NCBI GenBank assembly: GCA_963709655.1
Contig: CAVPXF010000017.1
Location: 56,230-120,229 of the forward strand
Direction: 5' to 3'
DNA length: 64,000 nt
Source of the DNA: Roseiarcus sp963709655
GTDB lineage: Bacteria > Pseudomonadota > Alphaproteobacteria > Rhizobiales > Beijerinckiaceae
Shown here: positions 26,636-35,222 of the stretch, piece by piece
How the letters are laid out: every line of letters starts with the position of its first letter
Position numbering within the stretch: the first letter of the stretch is position 1
The notes under the pieces: model-generated
What the model was told of the DNA's origin: nothing
What the model saw: the letters and a program-made list of their open reading frames with translations, nothing else
Database searches by the model: none
Position numbers and translations under genes: made by a program

Positions 26636-27137
26636 AACGAGTCTCCAAAATCTGCCTGGCGCGCGGCGTCTTCACTGGACTGCGGCCGCGACCAACGTTC
26701 AAGGCCGCGTAACCCGCCCAAAACGCCAAGCGCGCTGATCCACCGATATCGCATGTCCGCCTCGGTCGTCGGGATCGGGGTCCGCCCCATTCAGCGCCCG
26801 GCGCCTCTTAAGCCCACGTCGCTCGTCGCTCGCCGCGATGTCGTCCTTGTCTTCGGCCCTGACGCTGAAGAGGCCGGGGCCCTCCCCTAAAAACCCAGAT
26901 CGGCGCAAACGTCCATGCCGTAGCGTTTGCTAGGTCGAGCGTCCAGCAACTTGATCGGGTTCACCAAACGGTAACGTCCGGCCGCGAACATGAGGAAAGA
27001 AGTGGACATCGCCGCCCTGTCGCAATTATACCTGTCATTGGGTGCAGCGCGATACATAATGTCCGTCGAGCATTGGTTCATTGAGTAACCGCCGCCGGCA
27101 TGTAACAGACCACGGTGAGCCATTGAACGTCGTTCAG
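26636..27137. other. Divergent intergenic region, heptose genes
   Basis: About 500 bases between the leftward fusion gene and rightward hldE. Short frames exist on both strands, but none shows a recognisable protein. The segment 27000-27080 is less GC-rich and is a likely promoter zone for hldE. Nothing else was seen. Confidence 0.35.
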
Positions 27138-28601
27138 ATGACGAACCCGTCTTGGGTATCCAAGTGGCGCGGCGCGAAAGTCTTCGTCGTCGGCGACGTG
27201 ATGCTCGACAAGTTCGTCTACGGACAGGTCGATCGGATCTCTCCGGAAGCGCCCATCCCTGTCCTTCAGCACCAATCGGAAAAGGCCATGCTGGGCGGCG
27301 CCGCCAATGTTGCGCGCAACATCGTCGCCCTCGGCGGCAAGGCGGTCCTTGTCGGCGCCGTTGGAGATGACGACGGGGGCGACCTGATCGCTGGTCCGCT
27401 GTCGGAGGCCGATGGAATTGTGGGCCTGTTTGTCCGGGCGCACGGCCATCCGACCACGACAAAGGTTCGTTACGTTTCCGGCGGGCACCAGATCATGCGG
27501 CTCGACATCGAGCGCCGCCTTCATCTCGGCCAACACGACATCGATACGATTTGCGGCTGGCTGAACGAGGCGATCGACGAGATTTCGGCGATTGTGCTGT
27601 CCGACTACACCAAAGGCGTGCTCATCCCGGTTCTCGTCCGGCGGATCATCGAAATCGCGCGGGCGCACGATGTTCCCGTGGTCGTCGACACCAAGACCCG
27701 CGACGTCGCGCGCTTCGCGGGCGCAACGGTGATGACGCCCAACGCCTCCGAGGCCGGCGTGATCACAGGCGTCGATTGCGTGGACGACCATCACGCCGAG
27801 ATCGCCGCCAAGATCCTCTACGAGCGGGCGAGGATCGAAGCCATCGTGCTCACGCGCGGCGCGCAGGGGATGACCATCTATCACCCGAACGATCCGGAAG
27901 GTTCGTTGGCTCATCTTCCGACCCACGCGCTCGAGGTGTTCGACGTTTCCGGCGCGGGCGACACGGTCGTCGCGGCGCTTGCGCTGGCCTTGTCGGCGGG
28001 GGCCACGGTCAAGACCGCCGCCAGGATCGGCAATGCGGCCGCCGGCGTCGCGGTCGGCAAACGGGGCACCGCGGCGGTCAGGGCGCGCGAATTGTCCGCG
28101 GCGCTGGGGGACGACCGAGACGACGGCGACCCAAAGGTCGTCGACCGCGACGGCGCGGCGGAAATCGTGGCGGACTGGAAAGCCCACGGCCTCAAGGTCG
28201 GTTTCACCAACGGCTGTTTCGACCTGCTTCACCCCGGGCACGTCGAGCTTTTGAAACGCTCCCGGGCCGCCTGCGACCGACTGATCGTCGGTCTCAACAC
28301 CGACGCCTCGGTTCGCCGCCTCAAAGGCGAGTCCCGACCGGTCCAGAACGAATACGCCCGCTCCGTCGTCATGGCGGCGCTCGACAGCGTCGACTTGGTG
28401 ACGCTGTTCGACGAGGAAACCCCGCTGGATTTGATCCGGCTGCTGCGACCGGATTTTCTCATCAAGGGCGCCGATTACACGATCGCGACCGTGGTCGGAT
28501 CGGACTTCGTCGCCTCCTATGGCGGGAGGGTCATCCTGGTGCCGATCGAACGCGGGCACAGCACGACGTCGCTGATCGCCCGCGCCAACGGGACGCGCTG
28601 A
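27138..28601 (+). CDS. hldE: Bifunctional D-beta-heptose-7-phosphate kinase / heptose-1-phosphate adenylyltransferase
   Basis: Makes ADP-heptose for the LPS inner core together with GmhB. The amino-terminal PfkB-type kinase spans about residues 10-320: VFVVGDVMLDKFVYG, ISPEAPIPVLQHQSEKAMLG with GGAANVARNI, and the catalytic DVSGAGDTVVAALALAL. The carboxyl-terminal cytidylyltransferase-fold domain spans about 345-487: VGFTNGCFDLLHPGHVELLK with the HxGH motif, GLNTDASVRRLKGESRPVQ, and DFLIKGADYTIATVVGSDFV. The 487 residues match E. coli HldE. ATG at 27138 is chosen by homology; in-frame TTG codons at 27081 and 27123 are alternatives, the latter with GGTGAG upstream. GmhB activity is encoded divergently. 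Confidence 0.95.
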   Translation: MTNPSWVSKWRGAKVFVVGDVMLDKFVYGQVDRISPEAPIPVLQHQSEKAMLGGAANVARNIVALGGKAVLVGAVGDDDGGDLIAGPLSEADGIVGLFVRAHGHPTTTKVRYVSGGHQIMRLDIERRLHLGQHDIDTICGWLNEAIDEISAIVLSDYTKGVLIPVLVRRIIEIARAHDVPVVVDTKTRDVARFAGATVMTPNASEAGVITGVDCVDDHHAEIAAKILYERARIEAIVLTRGAQGMTIYHPNDPEGSLAHLPTHALEVFDVSGAGDTVVAALALALSAGATVKTAARIGNAAAGVAVGKRGTAAVRARELSAALGDDRDDGDPKVVDRDGAAEIVADWKAHGLKVGFTNGCFDLLHPGHVELLKRSRAACDRLIVGLNTDASVRRLKGESRPVQNEYARSVVMAALDSVDLVTLFDEETPLDLIRLLRPDFLIKGADYTIATVVGSDFVASYGGRVILVPIERGHSTTSLIARANGTR

Positions 28602-28632
28602 CCCGGTCTCTCCCCCCGCGCGAGCTTTTCGA

Positions 28633-29892
28633 TCATCCGAGACCGGTCCGCCGTCCCTCGTCGAGAACGCCCCCGCGCCCTTCGTCGACGAAGGCCTTGT
28701 AGCCGTCGCTTTCGGCCAGTCGATAGCCCGCCGCAACGACCGCTGCGCCGAACAGGCGCTCAGTCGCGTGTTCGAGCCCGCCGTCGAGCAGTCCGCTCTC
28801 GTCCGGAAACGCCGAGGAGAGCCCGAGCTTGCGCAAAGGGGCGAGCGCCTCCGGGCGGACCCAGAACATCGTCCCGCCGAAGAAGTCGAGATGGAAGCGG
28901 TCGCTGGGAACGCCCATCGCCTCCGCTAGTTGCAGCACCCGGTCCTTGTTGATCGACCAGGACAGCTCCTCCGAGTAGGTCTCGCTCGGCAGCCGGAAGG
29001 CGCGCGGCCCGATCATGCCGATCGATGGATCGCGCTCGAACATGCCGATGATCGACTGGGCGAGACCGGGGGCGGCGAGAAGGTCGAACAGCAGCCGCCG
29101 GCGCCAGAGCGAGCCCATGTAGGACTTGCGCCCGCCGTCGCTCGATTTCTTCCCGTGCACTTTGCAGACATAGCGGTACCGGTCGAGCCGCCCGCGTTCG
29201 AGAAGCGCCAGGAAGGGGCGCACGTCGCGGCCGCGATTTTCCATCACCTCGATCTCGGCGTCCGGGAACTCGGCCCGGATCGTCTCGATCAGGCGTTCGC
29301 GCCCGGCGACCGTGGTGACAATGAGGTCGAACGGGACGGCGAGGCGCCTCAGCACGCCGGCCAGGTCGCCCCACGTCTCCTCGTAATAGACGTGCATGAC
29401 GATCGCCAGCGGCTGCGGCCCCGCCGCGAAAGCCCGCCGACGCCGGGGCGCGGCCTCGTCGTCCCACCCGTCGAGCAGTTCCGGGTGGGCGGCGATCAGG
29501 TCCCCGTCGAGCGACACGCCGATGTTGAACATGTGCTGGTTGAAGGTGGTGAACCGCTTGCGCTCCGGCTTCCGCCCATAGGAAAAGACCGAGAAGTCCT
29601 CGAACTTCAGGTACTTCTTCTTCTTGAACAAGAGGGCGAGACGCAGCCGCACCCACAGCGACATGGCCGAGCTGAGGGTCTCGACCCGAAAGTCCGGGCC
29701 TCCGATCGCCAGCCCGCCGGTCGCCGACGGAATGACGAAATAGCCGAGCCCGACCGAATAGGGCAGCAGCAGGTTGCGGCTCGTCTTCGAACCGTCGATC
29801 CGAAGCTGGGCGATATGGTCGTTCGCCTCGGGGACGAGCGGGCGCAGCCGGTAGGCGCGCCGAAAGGCAGAGGGGAAAAAGCTCATCGGCAT
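28633..29892 (-). CDS. Rhamnan synthesis protein F (RgpF)-family glycan enzyme
   Basis: 419 residues matching the RgpF family (PF05045), which contributes to rhamnose-glucose or O-antigen polysaccharide assembly. Recognisable segments are AIVMHVYYEETWGDL, FDLIVTTVAGRERLIETIR, EVMENRGRDVRPFLALLERG, RYVCKVHGKKSS (a family hallmark), RLLFDLLAAPGLAQSII, FERDPSIGMIGPRAFR and FFGGTMFWVRPEAL. The amino third has no clear assignment and may be a lineage extension. It is read convergently with hldE and divergently from choline-sulfatase. The acceptor glycan is unknown. Confidence 0.8.
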   Translation of the reverse strand: MPMSFFPSAFRRAYRLRPLVPEANDHIAQLRIDGSKTSRNLLLPYSVGLGYFVIPSATGGLAIGGPDFRVETLSSAMSLWVRLRLALLFKKKKYLKFEDFSVFSYGRKPERKRFTTFNQHMFNIGVSLDGDLIAAHPELLDGWDDEAAPRRRRAFAAGPQPLAIVMHVYYEETWGDLAGVLRRLAVPFDLIVTTVAGRERLIETIRAEFPDAEIEVMENRGRDVRPFLALLERGRLDRYRYVCKVHGKKSSDGGRKSYMGSLWRRRLLFDLLAAPGLAQSIIGMFERDPSIGMIGPRAFRLPSETYSEELSWSINKDRVLQLAEAMGVPSDRFHLDFFGGTMFWVRPEALAPLRKLGLSSAFPDESGLLDGGLEHATERLFGAAVVAAGYRLAESDGYKAFVDEGRGGVLDEGRRTGLG

Positions 29893-30017
29893 CCTTGATC
29901 GAGGCCTCCCTACCCGGCCCGGGCGCAGCCATCAACATGTCCCACGCCGCTTGACCGGGCCGCAGGCGCCGCATAGCCATCCCCCGGCCGCGATCCGAAC
30001 CGGCCTGGACCCGCCCG

Positions 30018-31551
30018 ATGACCGCCGACGCGCCCAACATTCTCCTCGTCATGGCCGACCAGATGGCGACGGCGCATCTGCCGATCTTTGGCGGAATCGC
30101 CCTGGCCCCGTTCATGCAGGCGCTGGCCAGCGACGGCGTCGTGTTCGACAGCGCCTATTGCGCAAGCCCCCTCTGCTCGCCCTCGCGCGCCTCCCTGATG
30201 ACCGGGCTCTTGCCGTCGCGCACGCGGGTCTATGACAACGCGGCGGAATTCGCCTCCGATCTGCCGACCTTCGCCCACCGGCTGAGGCTCAGCGGCTACC
30301 GGACGATTCTATCGGGCAAGATGCACTTCTGCGGGCCGGACCAGCTGCACGGCTTCGAGGAGCGCCTGACGACCGACATCTATCCCGCCGACTACGGCTG
30401 GACGCCGGACTGGGACCGCCCGGGGGAGCGGCCGAGCTGGTATCACAACATGAGCTCGGTGGCGGAGGCCGGCGTTTGCGTGCGCACCAACCAGCTCGAC
30501 TTCGACGACGAGGTCGCGTTCGCCTCGGAGCGGGCGATCTTCGACTTGGCGCGGTCGGACCTGGCGCGATCGCGCGACCGGCGCCCGTTCCTCCTCGTCG
30601 CCTCCTTCACCCACCCGCACGATCCGTTCGCCGTGCCGCAGCGCTATTGGGACCTCCATCGCGACGCGGACATTCCCCCGCCCGCCCCGCCGGTCGCGCC
30701 CGAAGCGCTCGACCCGCATTCCCGCCGCCTGCGCCATGTGTGCGCGATCGACGCCGAGCCGGTGACGGAGGCTGAGACGCGCGCGGCCCGCCGCGCCTAT
30801 CTCGGCGCCATCGCCTATGTCGACGATCAGCTCGGACGGCTGATGGCGGCGCTGCGGGCAACAGGCCTCGCCGAGAACACGATCGTCGTGCTGGCCAGCG
30901 ATCACGGCGAGATGCTCGGCGACCGCGGGCTCTGGTACAAGATGAACTTCTTTGACGGCGCGGCCCGCGTGCCGCTGGTGATCGCCTCGCCCGGCCGGTT
31001 CGCCCCGCGGCGGGTCGCGGCCAGCGTCTCGCTTCTCGACCTCATGCCGACGCTCGTGGATCTGGCCGGCGGCGACCCCGCCCTCGGCGGCCCGATCGAC
31101 GGGCGGAGCCTCGCGCCCCACCTCGTAGGCCGGACCGGGCACGACGAGGCGCTCGGCGAATACCTGGCCGAAGGCGCGATCGCGCCGATGGTGATGATCC
31201 GCCGCGGCCCGTTCAAGTTCATCCATTCGCCGCCCGACCCCGATCAGCTCTACGACATCGCGGCCGACCCCGGCGAGCGCGCAAATCTGGCAGCCGATCC
31301 CGCTCATGCCGGTGACAGTCGCCGCCTTCCGCGACGAGGTCGCGCGCCGGTGGCGGCTCGACGCGCTCGACGCCGAGGTGCGGGCGAGCCAGCGGCGCCG
31401 CCGCCTCGTCGGCTCGGCGCTGGCGACCGGCGCCGTTCACGCCTGGGACTTCCAGCCGCTCCGCGACGCGGCGCGGCAGTACATTCGCAGCGGCGTCGAC
31501 CTCGACGATCTCGAAGCCAGGGCGCGCTTCCCGCCTGCCGCAGGTTCGTGA
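30018..31551 (+). CDS. betC: Choline-sulfatase, frameshifted near the C-terminus
   Basis: Hydrolyses choline-O-sulfate to choline and sulfate, feeding glycine-betaine osmoprotection or sulfur supply. The formylglycine site is CSPSRASLMTG (Cys at about residue 53). Metal-site residues appear in NILLVMADQMA, SGKMHFCGPDQLHGF and VLASDHGEMLGDRGLWYK. The choline-sulfatase insert VCVRTNQLDFDDEVAFASER and the carboxyl block VHAWDFQPLRDAARQYIR are specific for BetC rather than generic sulfatases. The last ~80 residues are in another frame from about 31300; removing one C from CCC (31299-31301) gives 510 residues, the normal length. No betA/betB or transporter genes flank it. Confidence 0.88.
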
Positions 31552-32105
31552 GCGCGCTGGCGGCGGCCGGCGAGCACCGCCGGGGGGAAAGGGGGACGTA
31601 CGGGACGGAAAAACCTAATCTCGTCGGCATGGCGCGACCCCCATCCTGTCCTTCCCCCACAAGGGGGGAAGGGACGCTAACCCCGTCCGCCCACTGCCGT
31701 GCTCGCACAAGATTTCTTGTCGAACTCGATTGTAGCCCATTAGTGAATACAGCAACCTCTAGAGCGCTCAGCAAGTAAATCGAAGCGTTCGTGACCAATG
31801 ATCTTGGCTCGCGCGCTCCTCCTCCCCCTTATGCTACGGGATGCACACATCTCCCGTAGCTGCCTGATCTCGGGCTCGACGGTCGCCGCTCGGCTTCCTC
31901 CCCCCTTGTGGGGGAGGATTGAGGAGGGGGGTCGCGCCGAACTTCGAAAGTTGGGCGCCCTCTCCCCATCCAAAAAAGAGAGGTCGGCGCGACCCCCCAC
32001 CCTGTCCCGCCCCCACAAGGGGGGCGGGGACGCTAATCGCCGGTCCAGTGACTCCTGCCCAACAATTGTATGCTGAAGCTTGGGCAGGTGCAGGATATCA
32101 CCCGC
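31552..32105. other. Gene-free region with palindromic repeats
   Basis: About 550 bases between convergent genes. It holds a single right arm of the palindromic element (31630-31680) and a complete second copy (31838-32060), annotated separately. No gene or classical terminator is apparent apart from the hairpins these repeats can form. Confidence 0.5.
31838..32060. repeat. Palindromic intergenic element, copy B (with isolated arm at 31630-31680)
   Basis: The same element as at 21431-21690. The left arm contains CACACATCTCCCGTAGCTGC, then CTTCCTCCCCCCTTGTGGGG and GGAGGGGGGTCGCGCC. The right arm contains GGCGCGACCCCCCACCCTGT and CCCCCACAAGGGGGGCGGGG. The middle differs from copy A, so the arms rather than the centre are conserved. 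The isolated arm at 31630-31680 has GGCGCGACCCCCATCCTGTC and CCCCCACAAGGGGGGAAGGG. Confidence 0.7.
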
Positions 32106-33380
32106 TCAGCCGCCGCGGCACGCCCGATCGTATCGCGCCAGGATCCGCCGGACCGCAGCGATGGCGAGTTCCCGGGGCCGCGCGGTCAAGGCGCCGTCCG
32201 CCACCGCGGGATAGAGCGCGCCGAGATATTGGCTGACGAGAGGCGCTGGAATGACGCGCTCTCCGAGCCTGGCGAACAGACGGTCGACGGCCGCCTGCGC
32301 CTCCGGACGCGCCCAATAATAGCGGATGCGGTCGCTGAAGCTGAAGTGTCGCTGGACACGCAGTTCGTCGGCGGCGCCCGCGTAGTACGCGCGCCAGTTT
32401 TCCGGCTCCCGCAACATCAGCGCCTCCATGGCCGCCGGCAACCGCTCCTCCGCGGGCGCGGCGCCGAGGTCCTGGGCGATCAGATCGAGCCCGTAAAGCG
32501 CCTCGCGCAGCGCAAAAGTCAGCCACGGACCGACCTTGAGAATGGCGAACCCGTCCCGCACCAAAGCCTCGAGGGCCGCGGCCGGCTGATAGTCGGTCGA
32601 GTGGGCCTCGAACACGAAGTCCGGGATCTCGGCCAGCGCGGCGGCAAGAGGCCGCGCCTTTTCCGGTTGGTAGGCGACCACCTCGGCGCCTGAAAATTCG
32701 ACGCCGGGCTGGACAACGACGCCAATGGCGCGCGCAAAGGCCTTTTCGAGACCGAGGGCGGCGAAGGCCTGTCGATGCGCTTCGACGGTCCTGAGCGCCG
32801 CCTCGGGCCGGGTCACTTCGAGCGAGTCGAGCGCGTGCTGCGCGCCCCCGGGCACGGGCACTTCTGTGCCGATGACGTAGATGGGCGCCGGGCCGTCGCC
32901 CGCGGCGGCTTCGGCCACTCGAGCGAGCGCAGCGGCGCGCCCGGCCGTGATCTCGTCAGGGAGCGCCGGGGCCTCTCCGGCGCAGCCCATGCTGGTGTCG
33001 AGATGCAGCTTGGCAAAGCCGGCCTGGGCGTAGGCGTCGATCATCGTCTTCGCGCGCCCCATCGCCTCGTCCGCCGGGAGACGCTTCCACGGATTGGGGC
33101 CCAGATGATCGCCCCCGAAGATGATGCGGGAGGAATCGAACCCGACCCGCGCCGCAATCGCCTCGACGAAGGCGCGGAAGTCCGCCGGGGTCATGCCGGT
33201 GTAGCCGCCCTCCTGGTTCACCTGGTTGCAGGTCGCCTCGATCAGGGCGCGCCGTCCGCTGCTGGCCGCCTGCATGAGCGCCGCTTCGATGACCAGGGGA
33301 TGCGCCGTGCAGACCGACGTGACGCCGGCTTCGCCGTCGGTCAGGCGCGCGCTGACGAGGGGCGGCGGCGGGCGGCTCAT
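32106..33380 (-). CDS. PF08013 protein: GatZ/KbaZ family, probable D-tagatose-6-phosphate 4-epimerase
   Basis: 424 residues of the family formerly called non-catalytic tagatose-bisphosphate aldolase subunit. Motifs: VCTAHPLVIEAALMQA, LIEATCNQVNQEGGYTGMTP, FGGDHLGPNPWKRLP, KLHLDTSMGCAGE, YVIGTEVPVPGGAQ, GVEFSGAEVVAYQPEKA, FEAHSTDYQ and LKVGPWLTFALREALY. A family member from Agrobacterium has been shown to epimerise D-tagatose-6-phosphate to fructose-6-phosphate, a role that fits here because no class II GatY/KbaY aldolase is present. The start is ATG at 33380, overlapping the kinase stop (ATGA). It is the last gene of the polyol operon. Confidence 0.85.
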   Translation of the reverse strand: MSRPPPPLVSARLTDGEAGVTSVCTAHPLVIEAALMQAASSGRRALIEATCNQVNQEGGYTGMTPADFRAFVEAIAARVGFDSSRIIFGGDHLGPNPWKRLPADEAMGRAKTMIDAYAQAGFAKLHLDTSMGCAGEAPALPDEITAGRAAALARVAEAAAGDGPAPIYVIGTEVPVPGGAQHALDSLEVTRPEAALRTVEAHRQAFAALGLEKAFARAIGVVVQPGVEFSGAEVVAYQPEKARPLAAALAEIPDFVFEAHSTDYQPAAALEALVRDGFAILKVGPWLTFALREALYGLDLIAQDLGAAPAEERLPAAMEALMLREPENWRAYYAGAADELRVQRHFSFSDRIRYYWARPEAQAAVDRLFARLGERVIPAPLVSQYLGALYPAVADGALTARPRELAIAAVRRILARYDRACRGG

Positions 33381-34330
33381 TGCGCCAGCCTCGAGGGCCG
33401 CGCGGACAGAAAGGCGTCGAGCTCCGCCCGGCTCGCGGCCCCCTCCATCGGTCCCTGCCTGGTGACCGCCAGCGCTCCGCTCGCGGCGGCGTAGGCCAAG
33501 CATTCGGCGGGCGGCAGTTCGCTGAGCCAGCAGCTGACGAAGGTCGCGCCGAAACAGTCGCCGGCGCCGGTCGGATCGACCTCCTCGACCTCGAAGCCGG
33601 GCTGGGTCAGGCGGGCGCCTGCATCAAAATAGCGCGCGCCTTCGGCGCCCAGCTTGTGGACGATGGCGCCGGTTCCGCCCTCGAGAATCTCCGCGACCGC
33701 GGCGTCCTCCTCCTTGGCGGTCGTGAACAGGGTGAGTTCGGGACCGCTCGGCAGGAAGAGGTCGCATCGGCGGAACAGCTCTTCGCAGGCCTCGCGAAGG
33801 CCGGCCAGATTCAGCATCTCCGGCCGAAGATTCGGGTCGAACGAAATCGTGCCTCCGCGCGCCTTCACCAGTTCAGCGGCCTCGAGCACGATGTCGACGA
33901 TCCGAGGCGAGAACAGGGCCGTTCCCATGATGTGCAGATGATCGCTGCGGCCGAGGACGGCGCGCGCCGCCTGGTCGAGCGTGATCCGCCCGGAAGCGCT
34001 CTGCTTGATATTGAAGACGAAAGCGCGCGACCCGTCGGCGCGGTAGCGCACGAAGGCGCTGCCGGTCACCGCCTCTGGGTCGACGCGGACGCCGCTGACG
34101 TCGACCCCGTCCCGCCTCAGGCGGTTCAGATTGACCCGCCCGAAGTCGTCGTCGCCGACGCAGCCGATCATCGCGGCGGGCTGGCCGAAGCGGGCGGCCT
34201 GATCGATGAAGATCGCCGGAGCGCCGGAGGGAAAGGGGCCGATGAGCTTGACCGGCTCGAGGAAGCCGTCGCCCCGCTCGGTCGCCATGATCTCGACCAG
34301 GATCTCGCCGATGGTGGCGATGGCTTTCAT
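33377..34330 (-). CDS. PfkB-family carbohydrate kinase (probable tagatose/ketohexose kinase)
   Basis: A 317-residue ribokinase-fold kinase. The amino motif IGEILVEIMA, substrate-lid region FPSGAPAIFIDQAARFG and the phosphate-loop signature DPTGAGDCFGATFVSCWL with catalytic Asp are all present. Context assigns it to phosphorylating the ketose made by the adjacent dehydrogenase: four bases overlap the PF08013 gene downstream, and three bases separate it from the SDR gene upstream. D-Tagatose is the best guess by analogy with the Agrobacterium galactitol pathway, with fructose as the alternative. Confidence 0.85.
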   Translation of the reverse strand: MKAIATIGEILVEIMATERGDGFLEPVKLIGPFPSGAPAIFIDQAARFGQPAAMIGCVGDDDFGRVNLNRLRRDGVDVSGVRVDPEAVTGSAFVRYRADGSRAFVFNIKQSASGRITLDQAARAVLGRSDHLHIMGTALFSPRIVDIVLEAAELVKARGGTISFDPNLRPEMLNLAGLREACEELFRRCDLFLPSGPELTLFTTAKEEDAAVAEILEGGTGAIVHKLGAEGARYFDAGARLTQPGFEVEEVDPTGAGDCFGATFVSCWLSELPPAECLAYAAASGALAVTRQGPMEGAASRAELDAFLSARPSRLAQ

Positions 34331-34333
34331 CGC

Positions 34334-35104
34334 TCAGCTCATCCAGTTGCCGCCATCGACGTTGTAGGTCTGCGCCACGATGTAGTCGGCGTCTTCGCTG
34401 GCGAGGAAGGTCGCCATGCCGGCGAGCTCGTCCGGCCGCGCCATCCGGCCGAACGGCACCGACGCGCCGACGACCCTCTTCTTTTCGCCGAGCGGCAGGC
34501 GCTCGTATTTGGCGAACATTTCGTCGACATGCTCCCAGTGCTCGTTGGCGACCACGCCCGGCGCGATGGCGTTGACGTTGATGTGATATTTGATGAGGTC
34601 GAGGCCCGCGCTCTGGGTCAGGCTGATCACCGCCGCCTTCGACGAGCAATAGATCGCAACCAGCGCCTCGCCGCGGCGTCCCGCCTGCGAGGCGAGGTTG
34701 ATGATCTTGCCGCCGTGGCCCTGCTTGATCATCTCTTTGGCGCCCGCCTGGAGCATGAACAGGAGGCCCTCGACATTGACCGCAAAGACGCGGCGGTAGC
34801 TCTCGCGGGTGATCTCGACGATCGGCGCGAGATCGAAGATGCCGGCGTTGTTCACGAGAATGTCGAGGCGGCCGAAATGCGCCACAGTAACGGCGACGGT
34901 CGCGTCGATCGACTCCTGCTGCGTGATGTCGAGCTTGACGCCGAGGGCGTTCGGCCCGAGTTCGGACGCGAGGGTCTTGGCGCCCTCCTCGTTCAGGTCC
35001 GCGATGACGACCTTCGCGCCTTCCTTGACGTAGCGCTCCGCAATCGCCTTGCCGATGCCGCGCGCCGCGCCGGTGATGATGGCGACCTTGTCCGTGATCT
35101 TCAT
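34334..35104 (-). CDS. SDR-family polyol dehydrogenase (sorbitol/galactitol dehydrogenase, SmoS-like)
   Basis: 256 residues, the exact length of the classical-SDR sorbitol dehydrogenase SmoS. The cofactor loop is TGAARGIGKAIAERY, the NNAG motif is ILVNNAGIFDLAPI, and the catalytic Ser and Tyr-x-x-x-Lys are NLASQAGRRGE and YCSSKAAV. The tail FLASEDADYIVAQTYNVDGG is typical of the group. It would oxidise a hexitol such as galactitol to D-tagatose or sorbitol to fructose with NAD. ATG at 35104 is preceded by AGGAGGCAGAC, a strong ribosome site. It lies in the middle of the ABC-kinase-PF08013 operon. Confidence 0.88.
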   Translation of the reverse strand: MKITDKVAIITGAARGIGKAIAERYVKEGAKVVIADLNEEGAKTLASELGPNALGVKLDITQQESIDATVAVTVAHFGRLDILVNNAGIFDLAPIVEITRESYRRVFAVNVEGLLFMLQAGAKEMIKQGHGGKIINLASQAGRRGEALVAIYCSSKAAVISLTQSAGLDLIKYHINVNAIAPGVVANEHWEHVDEMFAKYERLPLGEKKRVVGASVPFGRMARPDELAGMATFLASEDADYIVAQTYNVDGGNWMS

Positions 35105-35222
35105 GTCTGCCTCCTGAGTGGGCTTTGGATCCTGTTCGTCTATGCGCCGGCCTGCGCCGCCCTCCGGACGAAGGCGCGCCTCGATCGTGAGCTCTTGGCG
35201 CCGAGGGCCCATGGCGTGGGGT

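Noticed and set aside
26518..26908. Short minus-strand frames in the hldE upstream region
   Set aside because: No ribosome site or recognisable similarity, and one overlaps the start of the HddC-GmhB fusion in another frame.
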